Shown here: piece by piece, positions 24,261 to 36,172 of the stretch | Position numbering within the stretch: position 1 is the first letter of the stretch | Layout of the letters: each line of letters starts with the position of its first letter | Assembly: GCA_963966185.1 (NCBI GenBank) | Contig: CAWZYM010000355.1 | Coordinates: forward strand, 438,501-502,500 | DNA length: 64,000 bases | DNA from: Rhabditoides inermis | Taxonomy: Eukaryota > Nematoda > Chromadorea > Rhabditida > Rhabditidae | Reading direction: 5' to 3' | Translations under genes and position numbers: made by a program | Notes under the pieces: generated by a model | What the model saw: only the letters and a program-made list of their open reading frames with translations | Told to the model about the DNA's origin: nothing | Database searches by the model: none

Positions 24261-25442
24261 TTAGACAACCCGATTGTTTCAACTGACAACTTAAAGAAGG
24301 ACTCCGGGGAACGTGCCAACCGGCACAAAATGCTGGCAAACTGGCGCATGTCTTCGCGGCGAGACTAATTGCACTACTTTCTACCGCGTCTCTATTACTG
24401 GGTGAGCGCATGATAAGCGCGGGAAAGGAGCGGCCGTGAGGGAGAGTGTGCGTGACCCGCGCGGCTCCTTTCATCTTGTGCCAGCCGAACACTCAGTCGA
24501 TCAACAAGATGGCGCGAACTCGTCTTGTGCGGGTTTCGGCGATTGCGCCTGCCCAGCTGATTGGAGGCGGGCCAAAATCTTGTGCCCAAACTGACGGTCA
24601 ATAGTATTCGTACTGCCGAAAAAAATCGTTATGCAAATTTTGGTAATTAAAAAAAATTCTTTCTTCTGTAGATATGTTAAAATAACCATATCCATCCTGT
24701 GAATAATGACCCCTAATGTTGTTTTCCGTGGAGGCCTTCTTTAATTGTCATTTGTCTTATACGTTTCATCCGCTACATTACATACTAGAGTGATGTTGAA
24801 TTGACGATAATGCGTGCACAGTGTGAACTGCGTCCACAACATGAAAAAATCGGTAATCTTTTCATTTGAGAGTTCTGTAAAATTTGTGCATAATGTGAAC
24901 TTCGTTGCGCCACGTCTCCCTGTGTCGCTGCTCCTGCTCCACTCATTTTCTCTCTTGTGACTTATCTCCATCTATACCTCCCTTCCTCTCTCTCCCTCTC
25001 CCCCCTCTTTCTCTCTCTACCTCATTTTCCATCTCGGGGCCCACGTTTACAAGGAATCCCAACCAAATACGCACAAACCTTGCACTTCGAACTAACAATA
25101 ACAAAACACAAAAACATACTTCACAAAAACAATCTTTATTATTTTCTGGTTCGTATTATTGTTCGCTTTGACCCGTCATACGAGCGATATTAGTGGTAAA
25201 GTTAGGTGCGCTAATAATCGTCAATAGGAGTATGTACAGATATAACCATGTCTATGAGCTCAAGAGAGGCCGTTGTCAGAAAGGGACCATTACAATAAGA
25301 AAACCACGATCCTGGAAAGATAAAACCCATGAACTGTGAATGTTTTGGTTTTGGTGAGAACAATATGGGGGACTAGCTATGAGTTGGAAACACTGTTCGA
25401 GCGACCGTAAATCTAGGTATACGGTAGAGGGGGTACTGTAGT

Positions 25443-28400
25443 CTAAACACAGATGCCAGCCGCCTTGCGTAGGTTCTGCCGGGGGCTTCTCCGAGGGGAA
25501 ACGGGAGAAGGGGCGGGGTCGGCGGGGGCGGAGCCGGTGGTGGGCGGGGCTTCGGGCATCGCCTCACAGATGGAGGGGTTGTAGTAGAAGAAGGCGAACG
25601 AGTATTCGATCTTTGGTGTCTCAATCGTCATGTCGACGTAGCCTGAAAACGGGTTATTAATTAGCATATTAAACAATTAAATATAATTATTAATTATCAT
25701 TTCATTAAGGGATTTATTCATAGCTGTTACACATCATTATGATTAGGTTTACTTTACATTTCAACAGTCTGAACTTGAAGCGTCCGTGAAACGTACCTAA
25801 CCATTTACTCCCACTATCTGCTCTCCGCTCCCTCCCTCTCCCCCCCTCTCTATCTCTCTCTCTCTATCTCTCTCTCTCTCTCTCTCTCTTCCTCTTTATC
25901 TCCCCTCCTCTCTCTCTCTCTCTCTCTCTTTATCTCCCCTCCCCCCTCTCTCCCCTCCCTCTCCCCCCCCCTCTCTCTCCCTCCCTCCCCCCCTCCTCAC
26001 CCTCACTCGGCTCCACCACGAACTCCGTCTCGGCGCCCATCTGATTGGCTGCCTTCAACGCGTGCTCCATTCCGCCAATCAGAAAGTGTCTCGCGTGTCC
26101 GTCGTCCGCCGAGAACTCCCCGCAACAGTACGAGATCTGAAAGGATACCGTAATCCGGATTACGGTAGGTTACTTTTGAATACTGTAAAAATCTGAATTA
26201 CGGTAGGTTACTTACTGATACAGAAGGCTACCGTGAGATACAGTAGTCCTAGGGTTACGGTACCTGAATGAACGTCTCAAAAGACGCGTTGGCGAGAGCG
26301 GATAGTGCGAAGAAGAGATCCTCGGTGGGGCAAGGCAGCCACGTCTGCAAAGTCGAGGATTTGAATTCCCGCCGAAAAAGTTGTGATGTGCACGTTTCAT
26401 GCAATTGTGAAATGGGAATCAAACCCATTTTCACTAATTAAATTAATGAACTCTCCCCTGAAAACTAGAGGGCTCAAAAGGCGAATATTTTACTCCGCTC
26501 AGATTCCGCAATTCCGTTCGGTCATAACTTTTGATGCATCGAAAAGGAATGGATGCGACTTTCGCAGGATTGTAGATTAGAACACAGTCTATCCAGAAAA
26601 CATGACCTCGTCCATTCCTATTCGATGCATCAATATGAAAAATCAATAATTGATCGAAATTGGCGCCATTTACGCCTTCTCAAGAATGGTGAATTTTCAA
26701 AGATTAAATATTTTTCAGAAATCGTTTTTGAGTTTAACCTCGGTTTTCAACAACCATTAGTAGTGTATTAAACGATAGTAAGAACAAAATTTCGAATTTT
26801 CGTAAAATCGTTTGTGCCCCCTACTGAAAACCCAACGAAAGATATTATAGCTTGACTGCTACGAAACAACGGCTGTACGTTTCAGCGAGCGAAATCAATC
26901 GATAATCAATTAATCAATACCTCCTTGAGACTGTCGACCATGACGTCAACGTGGAGTTGCACCTGCTTGAATCGATTGAACATCTCCTGACCGGCCAGTG
27001 AGAGGAAGCGACGCAGATAGCCGCCGGGCGAGTAGGGGGAGCAGTCTGGAAAGGTGGTGACGTCATCGGGAGTGCACCACCAATTATGGCACGCACTACC
27101 AATAGCACGATGATTACCAAAACCTTGTGTGTTATTTTACCATATGCTTTTACTTTTTCCATATGACAAAGGAAAAAGTGTATTGAGTGTGTGAGGAAAG
27201 CAACAATCGTGATGAAGCAGTAAGTATGAAAGTGCTCGAAGAAAGCTTCTCATTGCTGGTTTACTGGAACCATTCTACCGCCACTTCTACCCGTTCATTG
27301 TCATTGTTCACAGGCATTTCATGTGTGGCGCATCACTTGTGGTGTAATAAATTTTATTTAATTTAATTAAGAAATTCTCACCCTGCACACTGCTGCCCTG
27401 GTAGGGGTTCTTCCGCACGTCCACCTCTTTCATGAGGATAGTCACCTGAAACAATAGTGAGTGAGCACTCGTTCAATCATTCTCGGTGAACGTCAAGGAA
27501 ATCAGACAGACACAAATGTCAAGGACATCAGACAGACAAAGCAAGCTGAGGCGAACCAGTATACGAACTTGCCACCAGAAATCCATGGAATGAACAGTGG
27601 CAAAACGGGCAGTTAGGTATTGTTGGAATCACACGACGGAAAGGGAAACGATTCCAGACGATCGTTCACATGCGTCACTTTCTATTTTTCTTATCACGCA
27701 CAGTGGTAACGCAGGAAAGGACGGTGAAAGAGTGGAAGAGGGATAGAGCTACCTGTTCATATCACTCACATGCGTCACACTGCCCGCCCTCCTCAGAACC
27801 GTCTCCAGCATGGCCGGCGTGTAGTATCGATCCGGTCGGCGCCCGCGCGAGTCAGACAACCGACACTCGGTGGGGTCATCCGAGACCTGGAAACGACGTT
27901 GGTTTCGATTAGATTTATATCGATATAGAGATAGAGTAATGAAATATTGTGAGATCTGAAGGTTCGGATGATGAGGTACAATGTGATCGGTAAGTTTATA
28001 ATACGTGTGTATATGAATACTCGATAGTTTCGTCCGAGATCTGAATAGTGAACAGGTTGATCGATAAACTTTGAGCATAAATGGTTTCCTTGGTGTTGTT
28101 TACTTGCTCGAACTCCGCTAATACATATACAAGTCTGATTTAGTATTGAAAAAGTGACGTCGTGGTACAATTACAAGAAGTTTCTCACGACACACTGTCG
28201 TCCGATATCTGAAGACGTAGTTGGTTTCGATTAGGTTTTTATCGATACAAAAATGAATTATTCGCTAGTGTCGTCCGAGATCTAGGAGGTTGAAGGTTTC
28301 TCTGACATTTTGATCGATATTTGTAATTTATGATACTTGTATGTGTACTCAAAAGCGGGGAAGGGGGAAGGGTTCTATGATAAGGTGATCGGTAAATTCA

Positions 28401-29246
28401 TAATGATTGTATACATGTATGGTGTCATCCGAGATCTAGGAGGTTTAGATGACATGCTGATCAGAGAGTTGGTTTTGATTAGATTTCTATCGATAATTGT
28501 AATTTGTAATAACTGTTTGTATACAGTATACTCGCTAGTGTCATCAGATCTGTAGGCATGGTCTACTTCGTTGGCGTCGTTACTCTCTTTGAATAGCCAT
28601 GAATTCTGATCTTGACATTGTGGTACGGACATTGTCGTACGATTGCAGACAGTTTCTCACGTCCGCATATACTTATGTGGTGAAACATATCGCAAAAAGC
28701 GCAAAAAAAAGATGGGATACGTTTCGCTACTGTACGCTACGTTTCAGAATACCTGCAGCTTGTCGTAGTAGTTGAGGTTTCCGCTGATGCATCGCTCGAT
28801 CTTGGAAGTGACTTGCTGAAACGTATTCGATTATCAACCCACGTATTTGATTATCAACCCAGATAGCATCTACTAATTTCACATTTGTCCATGTCCCTAC
28901 GGCAGAAACAATGTTGCATCTGCCTAGCAACCATTGCAATGGGTCCCAACCGCAAACGGACCCCCTCCCTAACCAACATCCGCCTACCACGCCATTCAAC
29001 CGATTCAGCGAGTGTGTGACCTTTGGGCATTCATCCACCGACGTTCTCTCTCTCATTTGTCACTCAAACACGCCGTCGTCTCTCAGATCGCTTCGATAAA
29101 CACGCGCTACCGTATCCGGTTTGTACAGTAATCCCGCCCACCTACCGTACCTGGAAGGAGAGCGAGTCCTCGAAGGAGAGGAACGAGTCCAGCAGGCAGA
29201 TCAGCTCGTCGGGGAGGAGGGAGAAATACAGAGATGATGACGTCAT
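25443..29246 (-). CDS. Unrecognised protein with F-box-like N-terminus
   Basis: The ATG at 29246 follows a CGTTCAG acceptor directly, which suggests trans-splicing. Exons then encode SLLPDELICLLDSFLSFEDS (about 29151-29246), QVTSKIERCISGNLNYYDKL (28754-28816), VSDDPTECRLSDSRGRRPDR and YYTPAMLETVLRRAG (27777-27887), VTILMKEVDVRKNPYQGS (27383-27447), GGYLRRFLSLAGQEMFNRF (26923-27046), WLPCPTEDLFFALSALANAS (about 26263-26345), ISYCCGEFSADDGHARHFL (26001-26137), and a last exon with VDMTIETPKIEYSFAFFYYN ending in a Pro-rich tail at the TAG 25443-25445. LPDEL followed by hydrophobic residues resembles the start of an F-box, a Skp1-binding motif. Confidence in that is modest, and the rest is unfamiliar. 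The introns hold CT tracts and one copy of a dispersed 95-bp repeat. Confidence 0.6.
25835..25992 (+). repeat. (CT)n-rich microsatellite
   Basis: Interrupted CT/C-rich tract ending beside the donor of exon 26001-26137 of the F-box-like gene. Confidence 0.8.
27244..27333 (+). repeat. Dispersed 95-bp repeat, copy A
   Basis: Contains CCCGTTCATTGTCATTGTTC and GGCATTTCATGTGTGGCGCA. A near-identical copy lies at 61717-61812. It is intronic here. Confidence 0.6.
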
Positions 29247-30110
29247 CTGAACGAATCTATACTATGACGTCACGTGACAAAGCGGATAACGAGCGCGCGG
29301 TAACGAGCGATTATGACAGAAGACAGAAGGTGAGTGAGGGAGGAGTAATAGAGTAATTAGAGGATTTTGCGGGTGGGATTTGCGCGCTTCCCGCTTTTGA
29401 TCGCACAGCTCAATTAGGAGCTGCTCGGGAAATTGGACTATTGCGCCTGAGGGCATTTGCACAGCTCGCATCATATATGCCAGGTGAGTGCGGCGAGATG
29501 AAAAGGGGATCACGGGAGGCAATTACTACATTAATATTAATACGTGACCGAATAGACGATGCAAAAAGGGATGTGAATAGGTTAGCAGGTTGGTGTGATA
29601 GGTGTGATTTCGGATTCGAGAGGCACGCCTGAATTTTGCATACGAAAGCGGTGGCAGAAGAAAACGGGAAAACGCGATGTATACTGTCAGGTGAAAGGCG
29701 GTTCTAGTAACACAATCATAGAGCGGCATGAAAAAAAACACATCAAGTCACAAATTCGATTGTCCAAGAAGGCTCGAGGCAAATTGGTACAAAACGAAAA
29801 GAGAACAGCAATCGAATTACAAAACAATGACTGCCGTTTGATCCAAATAGTGAGTGGGCGCAGACAGGCAGAAACTCATTAAAAGAAGGGAGGAGGAGGG
29901 AGGGAAGACCCTGGGAGAGATGAGAGAGATGAGAGAGAGAGAGAGAGAGCTCGTAACATAAATCTATCGCCGGGTTATTATAATATAATGGCGGGATTTC
30001 CTCATAAAGTCATATCGCATAGATGTCAATATTCGTTTCTTCGAAGAAGAAAAGAGGGATGCTCACGAATAATGGCGCCTCGACAACACGAACATAGATC
30101 GCTGTGACAG

Positions 30111-30157
<47 letters not shown>

Positions 30158-30206
30158 GGGATTTCGGCAAGCGAGCCTACAGTAATCCACCGGATCCGCC
30201 GGCAAC

Positions 30207-30255
<49 letters not shown>

Positions 30256-31115
30256 ATATAGCATCTACTAATCCGACTAATCGGTTCGAATCTGCAGAGG
30301 TTGGGTCGAGTCATCATGTTTTGGGAGAGCGTTCTATGACTATACGGAATACAGTGCCGGGCTCCGGGCTGTCTCACAAGAAAACATCAACGTGGGAACT
30401 GGGAACACAGAGACTCTGGGAACACAGCGAGTGAATAGAGCAATTAGCATATGAAAGTCGGCCCCGGCGCGCGAAAAGATAGCTGACAGCTGTGTAGTAG
30501 TGGAGACAGAGAGAGATTATGATGAGGGGAGAGAGAGAGAGATGATGAGGGGCGAATCGATGACAAGCGACATTTTCTGTTGACTCGCCGGGTACCTCTG
30601 AACACCTCAGTTGGCAGGCTCGATAGACGGATTGGAATAGTCGTCGGTTAGGGGTGAGGTTGCCGGTATGAAATCGCATCGCGTAAACACAAGGTGGGGT
30701 GACCGATGCATTCTAAACATTCCATTCCAGTCGCGATTTGCGCGTCGCGAATCACAGCGAATCGTGCTAATTGATTGACGCGCCGCATCATCGCATTGAG
30801 AGCATGAGACTCGAGGGCGAACTTGTGATGTTATCGAATCTCCGATTTTGAACCTCGACTTTGCGACACTTCAAATACCTTGACGATATCCGTTATCCAC
30901 CTATGACTTTTGATCACTATAAAAACGGCTAACACAAACAATTAGCGCGCCGATCAATCTCTCGCGAGATCGTGGAATGCGGCGAATGCCTAATATGGGA
31001 ACCGGAAACGTTTGCCAATAGCGATTTCGGGCGACATCGATCATAGCCGGGGCGCTACAGTAGGACGGCGATCGATAGACACTCGCTGGCTCTGCCGAAA
31101 AGTTGGTGAGCGAGT

Positions 31116-31162
<47 letters not shown>

Positions 31163-33659
31163 GTCATACGGTTGATTGTGAGATAGTGAGCGCGAGGCTT
31201 TGAGCGAGACAGTGCAGAGTCGGGAGAGTAGTGAGAGTGAATGAGGACGCTAAGCGGCTCTAAGCTGATAATGGGCGCGCCGAGGAAATGGGATGATAAT
31301 TGGGCCGGGCAATTGGCAAAGCGGTGGAATCTCTCAACGTGAGTGAGAGAGAGGAGAGAGAGAGAGAGAGAGAGAGAGTTGCCAGTCTAATCCTATTGTC
31401 GAAGCGCACAACGTGAGATGCGTGCACAGTCGCTCAAAAACGGTGCGAACTAAAGTGCTAATCTGTGAAGTGCAAGTGAGACGCTGAGGAGGCGGGACCC
31501 AGCAGACTCACGAATCCTCCGTAATCTAATAAAGCGACCACACGACTCTACTGTGTCTACCCCCGGGGTATCAGGAGTGGGCCGGACCCTCACCTGTGGC
31601 GGGTCCACCTGCCTCACTCGCCGGTGGCACTGCCTCTAGCCACCCACTCACTCCTGATTCCTCACCTGTGACTCTCCCCTGTGGCGATCTGTCGCGTTTC
31701 CTGGTGAGATAATCGCATTGTCTCGGAAGACAGTACGGTACGAGTACAATAGAGACAATACGGTAACGCGGATGTGACCCCATCGCAGGCAGGAAGTGCT
31801 GATTAGTCATAATGAGTGGGTGAGCAAATATGGAGACTTGGGATTTGGCGGTTGGCAAACGGATATGGGATGATCCGGAGGATCCGGGGGTGGGCACACT
31901 CTTAGTGATCTGATGAGTTAGCGAGCACATACACATACCCTATTCCCGGATTCTATGAACATCTTCCATTTTGGATATGAGTTCGAGTACTGTTCACAAG
32001 CGGATAGGACTTGATCGAAAGCTGATTATGAAAATGCCGATTATACAGTACCTAAATCTTATCTAGAATCTAGAATGTCAAAATCAAAAATGATGGCATA
32101 TAGTCACTTCGAGAAGCCCAACTCGTATAGTGAGCTATGAAAAATTCGTCACCTCAAATGATGTAAGAACGCGCCACACCTGGCTTGCTACCAGGCATCA
32201 GCTACCAGGCGTGATGCGGAGAGAGAGCGAGAGAGAGAGGGGGGGGAGGGAGAGAGAGAGGGAGAGAGAGGGAGGAGAGAGAGAGAGAGAGAGAGAGAGA
32301 GGTGAAGTGGTTGAGTGGTGTTGTAGTGATTGCTAGGAGACACCTGTGCAACCCAATACGCCATGCTTGGGAGAGCATGCTGCACACACATACACACACC
32401 CGCGCAAAGGCGGCGCGCTTTCATCTTCCGTTGACTAGATGACTAGCAGCGTGAGAGAGTCAGATGGACTGCGCAATATTCGCTTTTACAGAAGTATCGA
32501 GTGATGTCAACCGATACCTTGCGGCGGCGCTGATCAAAGAGACTGAGGTATAGTATCTAACAAATTATCGTAAGCTGATCTGAGTAGTGGCTAACCGCTG
32601 GGCCTGAGAGAGCTGCAATGCACCGTCGTTTCTTTTTCAAACACTTCCGAACACTTCCAAATGCCTAGCTGTCACTTCGAAACACTTTGGAATCGCTCCC
32701 GGAGAAACTGTTCGCACTTTCATGAGTAGAACCGATGACGATGGAATGATACGTCGCTCACAACTTGTATATTATCATATATTCTCGTTAAATATGTCTA
32801 AGAATACGGATTCATTGATCTGAATATGATAGCCGCACTGATATTATTCCTATGAAACGTAGGAATAAAAAAGACAAAATGAAATGAGCGATCTATTGAA
32901 AACGAAAACTTTCTTCACGTTTTCCTTTCTACAGTGACAACCACAACATATTATCGAGCTGACAAAAATCTGTCACGCAAAAGCGGAACAGGATTGTAGC
33001 TGCTTGACTGATCTCACAGTAATCGCGTGCGAATTAACTTTTCGATAAGAAAAGTGTTGTATAATGTACAAATGTACAATACATTACATGACGAAACCCT
33101 ATCTTGTTCTCGACTAGGAGGACCCCGGATTCAACCGGCTAAACAAAACAAAATGACGCTTCTAGTAGTCTTTGATTAATACCAAACTACTGACGTAGAC
33201 GTTTACTAATAATCAAAGTGCATAAGTGAAAATGTGAAAATGAACGCGGAAAGGGCGCGCTCCGCGGACACTCGCGCAAAGAGCGGCGACTCGAAAGAAG
33301 CGCGAAATGTCACAAGAGTGAATGAAGAAAGAGAGAGAGAGAGAGAGAGAGAGAACATCTGCAAATGTTCACTCGGCCATTTGGCTTCTTTGATACGATG
33401 ACTTCACACTTGAGAGGAGGACACCTGGTCTCACAGATCGGAAAAGACTTTTCCTTGTGATCCTTGTGATATCATTTAGAGAACGTGGAACGTGCATGAA
33501 CAAAAGAAAACTCCGCCCAGCTATACAGTGTTATACAATCCGTTCGACAATAAAATGGTGTGAGATAGCAGTTCGTAAACAGCAACAGGTGCTCTCGGTC
33601 TACTCTCTAATGAGAGAGTGACTGCCGCCTGACCTCTACCGTAATTGACAGGCGACCCG

Positions 33660-33711
<52 letters not shown>

Positions 33712-33992
33712 AGAGAGAGAGAGAGCCGACCTGCGCGGAGTACAAATTACTCCATATTGCGAGTTGCGCAAGCCGTCAGACCGGCGCGCCTTTGGTGCTC
33801 CGGAACAGCCATTCGCTTCTCTCTCTCTCACTCACTTCATCGAGCCGCGCATACTGTGGATTAGGCGGATAGTCAAACACTCGACTCTTCGAGAGCTGGT
33901 ATTCTCGCGGGAACGATGGATGTGCGAGATTACGCAAATAACACAAAGCGTCAAGTTCTACGTCTACCTCGCTTCTAGGATAAAGGTGCGGT

Positions 33993-34165
33993 CAGCGGTC
34001 AGTCTCTTCGGAAGCAATTCCGAAGTGTTTCGACGGGATAGCAAGGCATTTCGAAGTGTTCGGGAGTATTCCGAAAGCAAATCGGGAGTGTTCTGAGGGC
34101 GATTCGAAAGGCAATTCCGAAGTGTTTCGGGGGCATTCGGGAGTGGTGTTTGAAAACTTTTTTCC
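33993..34165. mobile_element. Palindromic MITE, TCTTCGAA family (one clear end)
   Basis: GCGGTCAGTCTCTTCGGAAG, then units of GTGTTTCGACGGGATAGCAA and TTCCGAAGTGTTTCGG. The right end is eroded. Confidence 0.45.
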
Positions 34166-34698
34166 GAGCAGGCGAGCTCATCTACATCCCACAAATCGCG
34201 GCGGTCACGGTCGAAATCTGAGATTACTTGTGTTGTAAAATCCGAGATTACTGTGAGCGGCGACAGAGCCGGCGGCTAACCCCTCTTGCTTATCAGGATA
34301 ACCCCCGATATTCTGGATAACCCCCACCCCCCAGCAGCAGAATTCCGAGATAGTGATAAACGAAAGTGGTGGGTGGGTGAGAAAGAGCGCGACTTAGATA
34401 CTGACGAGTACTTGCACTAGGAAACAACTCCAGACGTCCACAAAAGACAGGCGAGGTCAAAAGTAGCGAGTACGGTCTGCTCTCGAGTGAGTGAGTGGGA
34501 AAGAGAGAGAGATGGAGATAGAGAGAGAGATAGAGAGAGGGGGGAGAGAGAGAGGATGGTTGCAACGTGAGTCGAGTGACCCTTGAGGGCCTAATTCCTC
34601 CCAAGTGGTTGGATGAATGGGGGCAGATCAGAGACGCCGCCAAGGCGGCCAAGGCTCCGGATGAGTAGCAGACAATCGCGCACTCACACATCTCAAGT

Positions 34699-34806
34699 TG
34701 CGGTCAGTCTCTTCGAAACACTCCCGAATAACCCCGAACACTTCGGAATGCCTTGCTATGCCTTCGAAACACTCCCGAATAGCTTTCGAAGAGACTGGCC
34801 GCACCT
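34699..34806. mobile_element. Palindromic MITE, TCTTCGAA family
   Basis: About 107 bp with ends GCGGTCAGTCTCTTCGAA and TTCGAAGAGACTGGCCGCA. The interior is made of short repeats of ACACTCCCGAAT / AACACTTCGGAATGCC. Confidence 0.65.
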
Positions 34807-34811
34807 TCACA

Positions 34812-34890
34812 TCTCACACATCTCGCACATCTCACACATCTCACACATCTCACACATCTCACACATCTCACACATCTCACACATCTCACT
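34812..34890 (+). repeat. 9-bp tandem repeat
   Basis: About nine units of ACATCTCAC, directly after a TCTTCGAA MITE. Confidence 0.8.
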
Positions 34891-34935
34891 CACACTCTTC
34901 GGTTACTCGCGACATGTGGGGTGTCGAATGATTCT

Positions 34936-35052
34936 CTAGCCCGCACTGGCGTGGTGGTAGAGAGCTATAGTACTTCGATCCACCTCTACCTCGCTTGCAG
35001 CTCGAACCACGGTGCTCATTTATGATTTGTTACAAGAATAGAACGATAGTTG
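34936..35052 (+). mobile_element. tRNA-derived SINE family, copy with best-preserved tRNA head
   Basis: ACTGGCGTGGTGGTAGAGAG is a near-canonical box A and GCAGCTCGAACCACGG a near-canonical box B. They sit in the position occupied by degenerate boxes in the other family members. The 3' part is truncated. Confidence 0.6.
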
Positions 35053-35631
35053 TAGTTACAGCGGTACTTGCGAAAAAGTTTCCGAGAAAAGATTTATTTT
35101 ATCTTGAATGAAAAAAAACATGACTTGGACGATAATCAAAGAAGATTCGTTCAGAAAAGAGATAAGGCGATTACTATATGGATTGCAAAAATCAGAAGAA
35201 ATATCTTGCCACAGATGACATGTTTCACAGATTACGATCTCGACGCACACAATAAAAACTGAATATCGAGAATTAATTATTATCAAAATCGCTTATTAGA
35301 CGATGATCCCATTGACTCTTGGCACTAGCACCACACTATGAAATAAGGTTTTGTTTCACCACCTGATTCTCTCTCTCTCCCCTACCCGAAATTCTCGGAA
35401 AACCACTTCTGCCACTTCTCCATCCATGTCACCAGCGATCACCGTTTCCCCCAAGGGGGCGGGGCGTGCGATCAAAGGCTCGGCCGCTGATTGGCTGGAA
35501 TGCGGGGAATGCGCGCGTTTGATTGGCGCCACGTGATCGGGAGTGACAACAGGGAGATGCAAATCAAAAACCAGCGGAAGCGGCGAGTGGAGCGATCGGA
35601 TGATTCGCCGGCGATGACGTCATGGAGAGAG

Positions 35632-35686
<55 letters not shown>

Positions 35687-36172
35687 GAAGCGGGAAAATT
35701 TAGGGAATCGGAATGTGCATTTGCGATACTCCAGCGCACGGGGCTAATCTGTTCAAACGCTAATATTCTTTCATCCCATTTTCCAAACGAACAAAACAAA
35801 ACACCCTTCCGCGCAGGATTTTATTACGTAAACTTTCAATAAACAACAACGATATAACCTTCAGAAATCAACAAAACCGGAAGTACTGGTAATAGCTAGG
35901 CAATACACTTCGATAAAGCACACGTGATGGTAAATGCGATGAAAGCAAGACCGTGACATCTGCTTGAGAACACTGGCAACTGAACGGGACCGTAAATGCT
36001 TGAAAGAAAACAAAGAATACATATAACACTACGCGAAACAAAACAAAAACACATCAAGATTTTCTCAAGGCAGAATAGTAGACATAAAGTGATGGGAATA
36101 TCCTGGTAGTGGGAGAATGAGATGAACTTACACATACTCGAGAGGATAGAGGTAGTGCAGGTGAGCGGGCGT

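Larger units (their letters stand above)
22973..25442. other. Intergenic region without supported genes
   Basis: Contains the compound CT/GT microsatellite, one dispersed repeat copy and a CT-rich block near 24980-25020. No coding exon was recognised. Confidence 0.45.
29247..36172. other. Repeat-rich intergenic region
   Basis: Contains GA tracts (30211-30250, 31118-31160, 32219-32301, 33659-33725, 35626-35689), two MITEs, a SINE and the 9-bp tandem repeat. I see no convincing exons. Confidence 0.5.

Noticed and set aside
31569..31660. Short inverted repeat around ATCAGGAGTG
   Set aside because: Only about 10 bp of matching ends and no second copy seen; could be chance.
34812..34890. Regular short repeats resembling a CRISPR array
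   Set aside because: Contiguous 9-bp units without spacers, in a eukaryotic genome: a simple tandem repeat.
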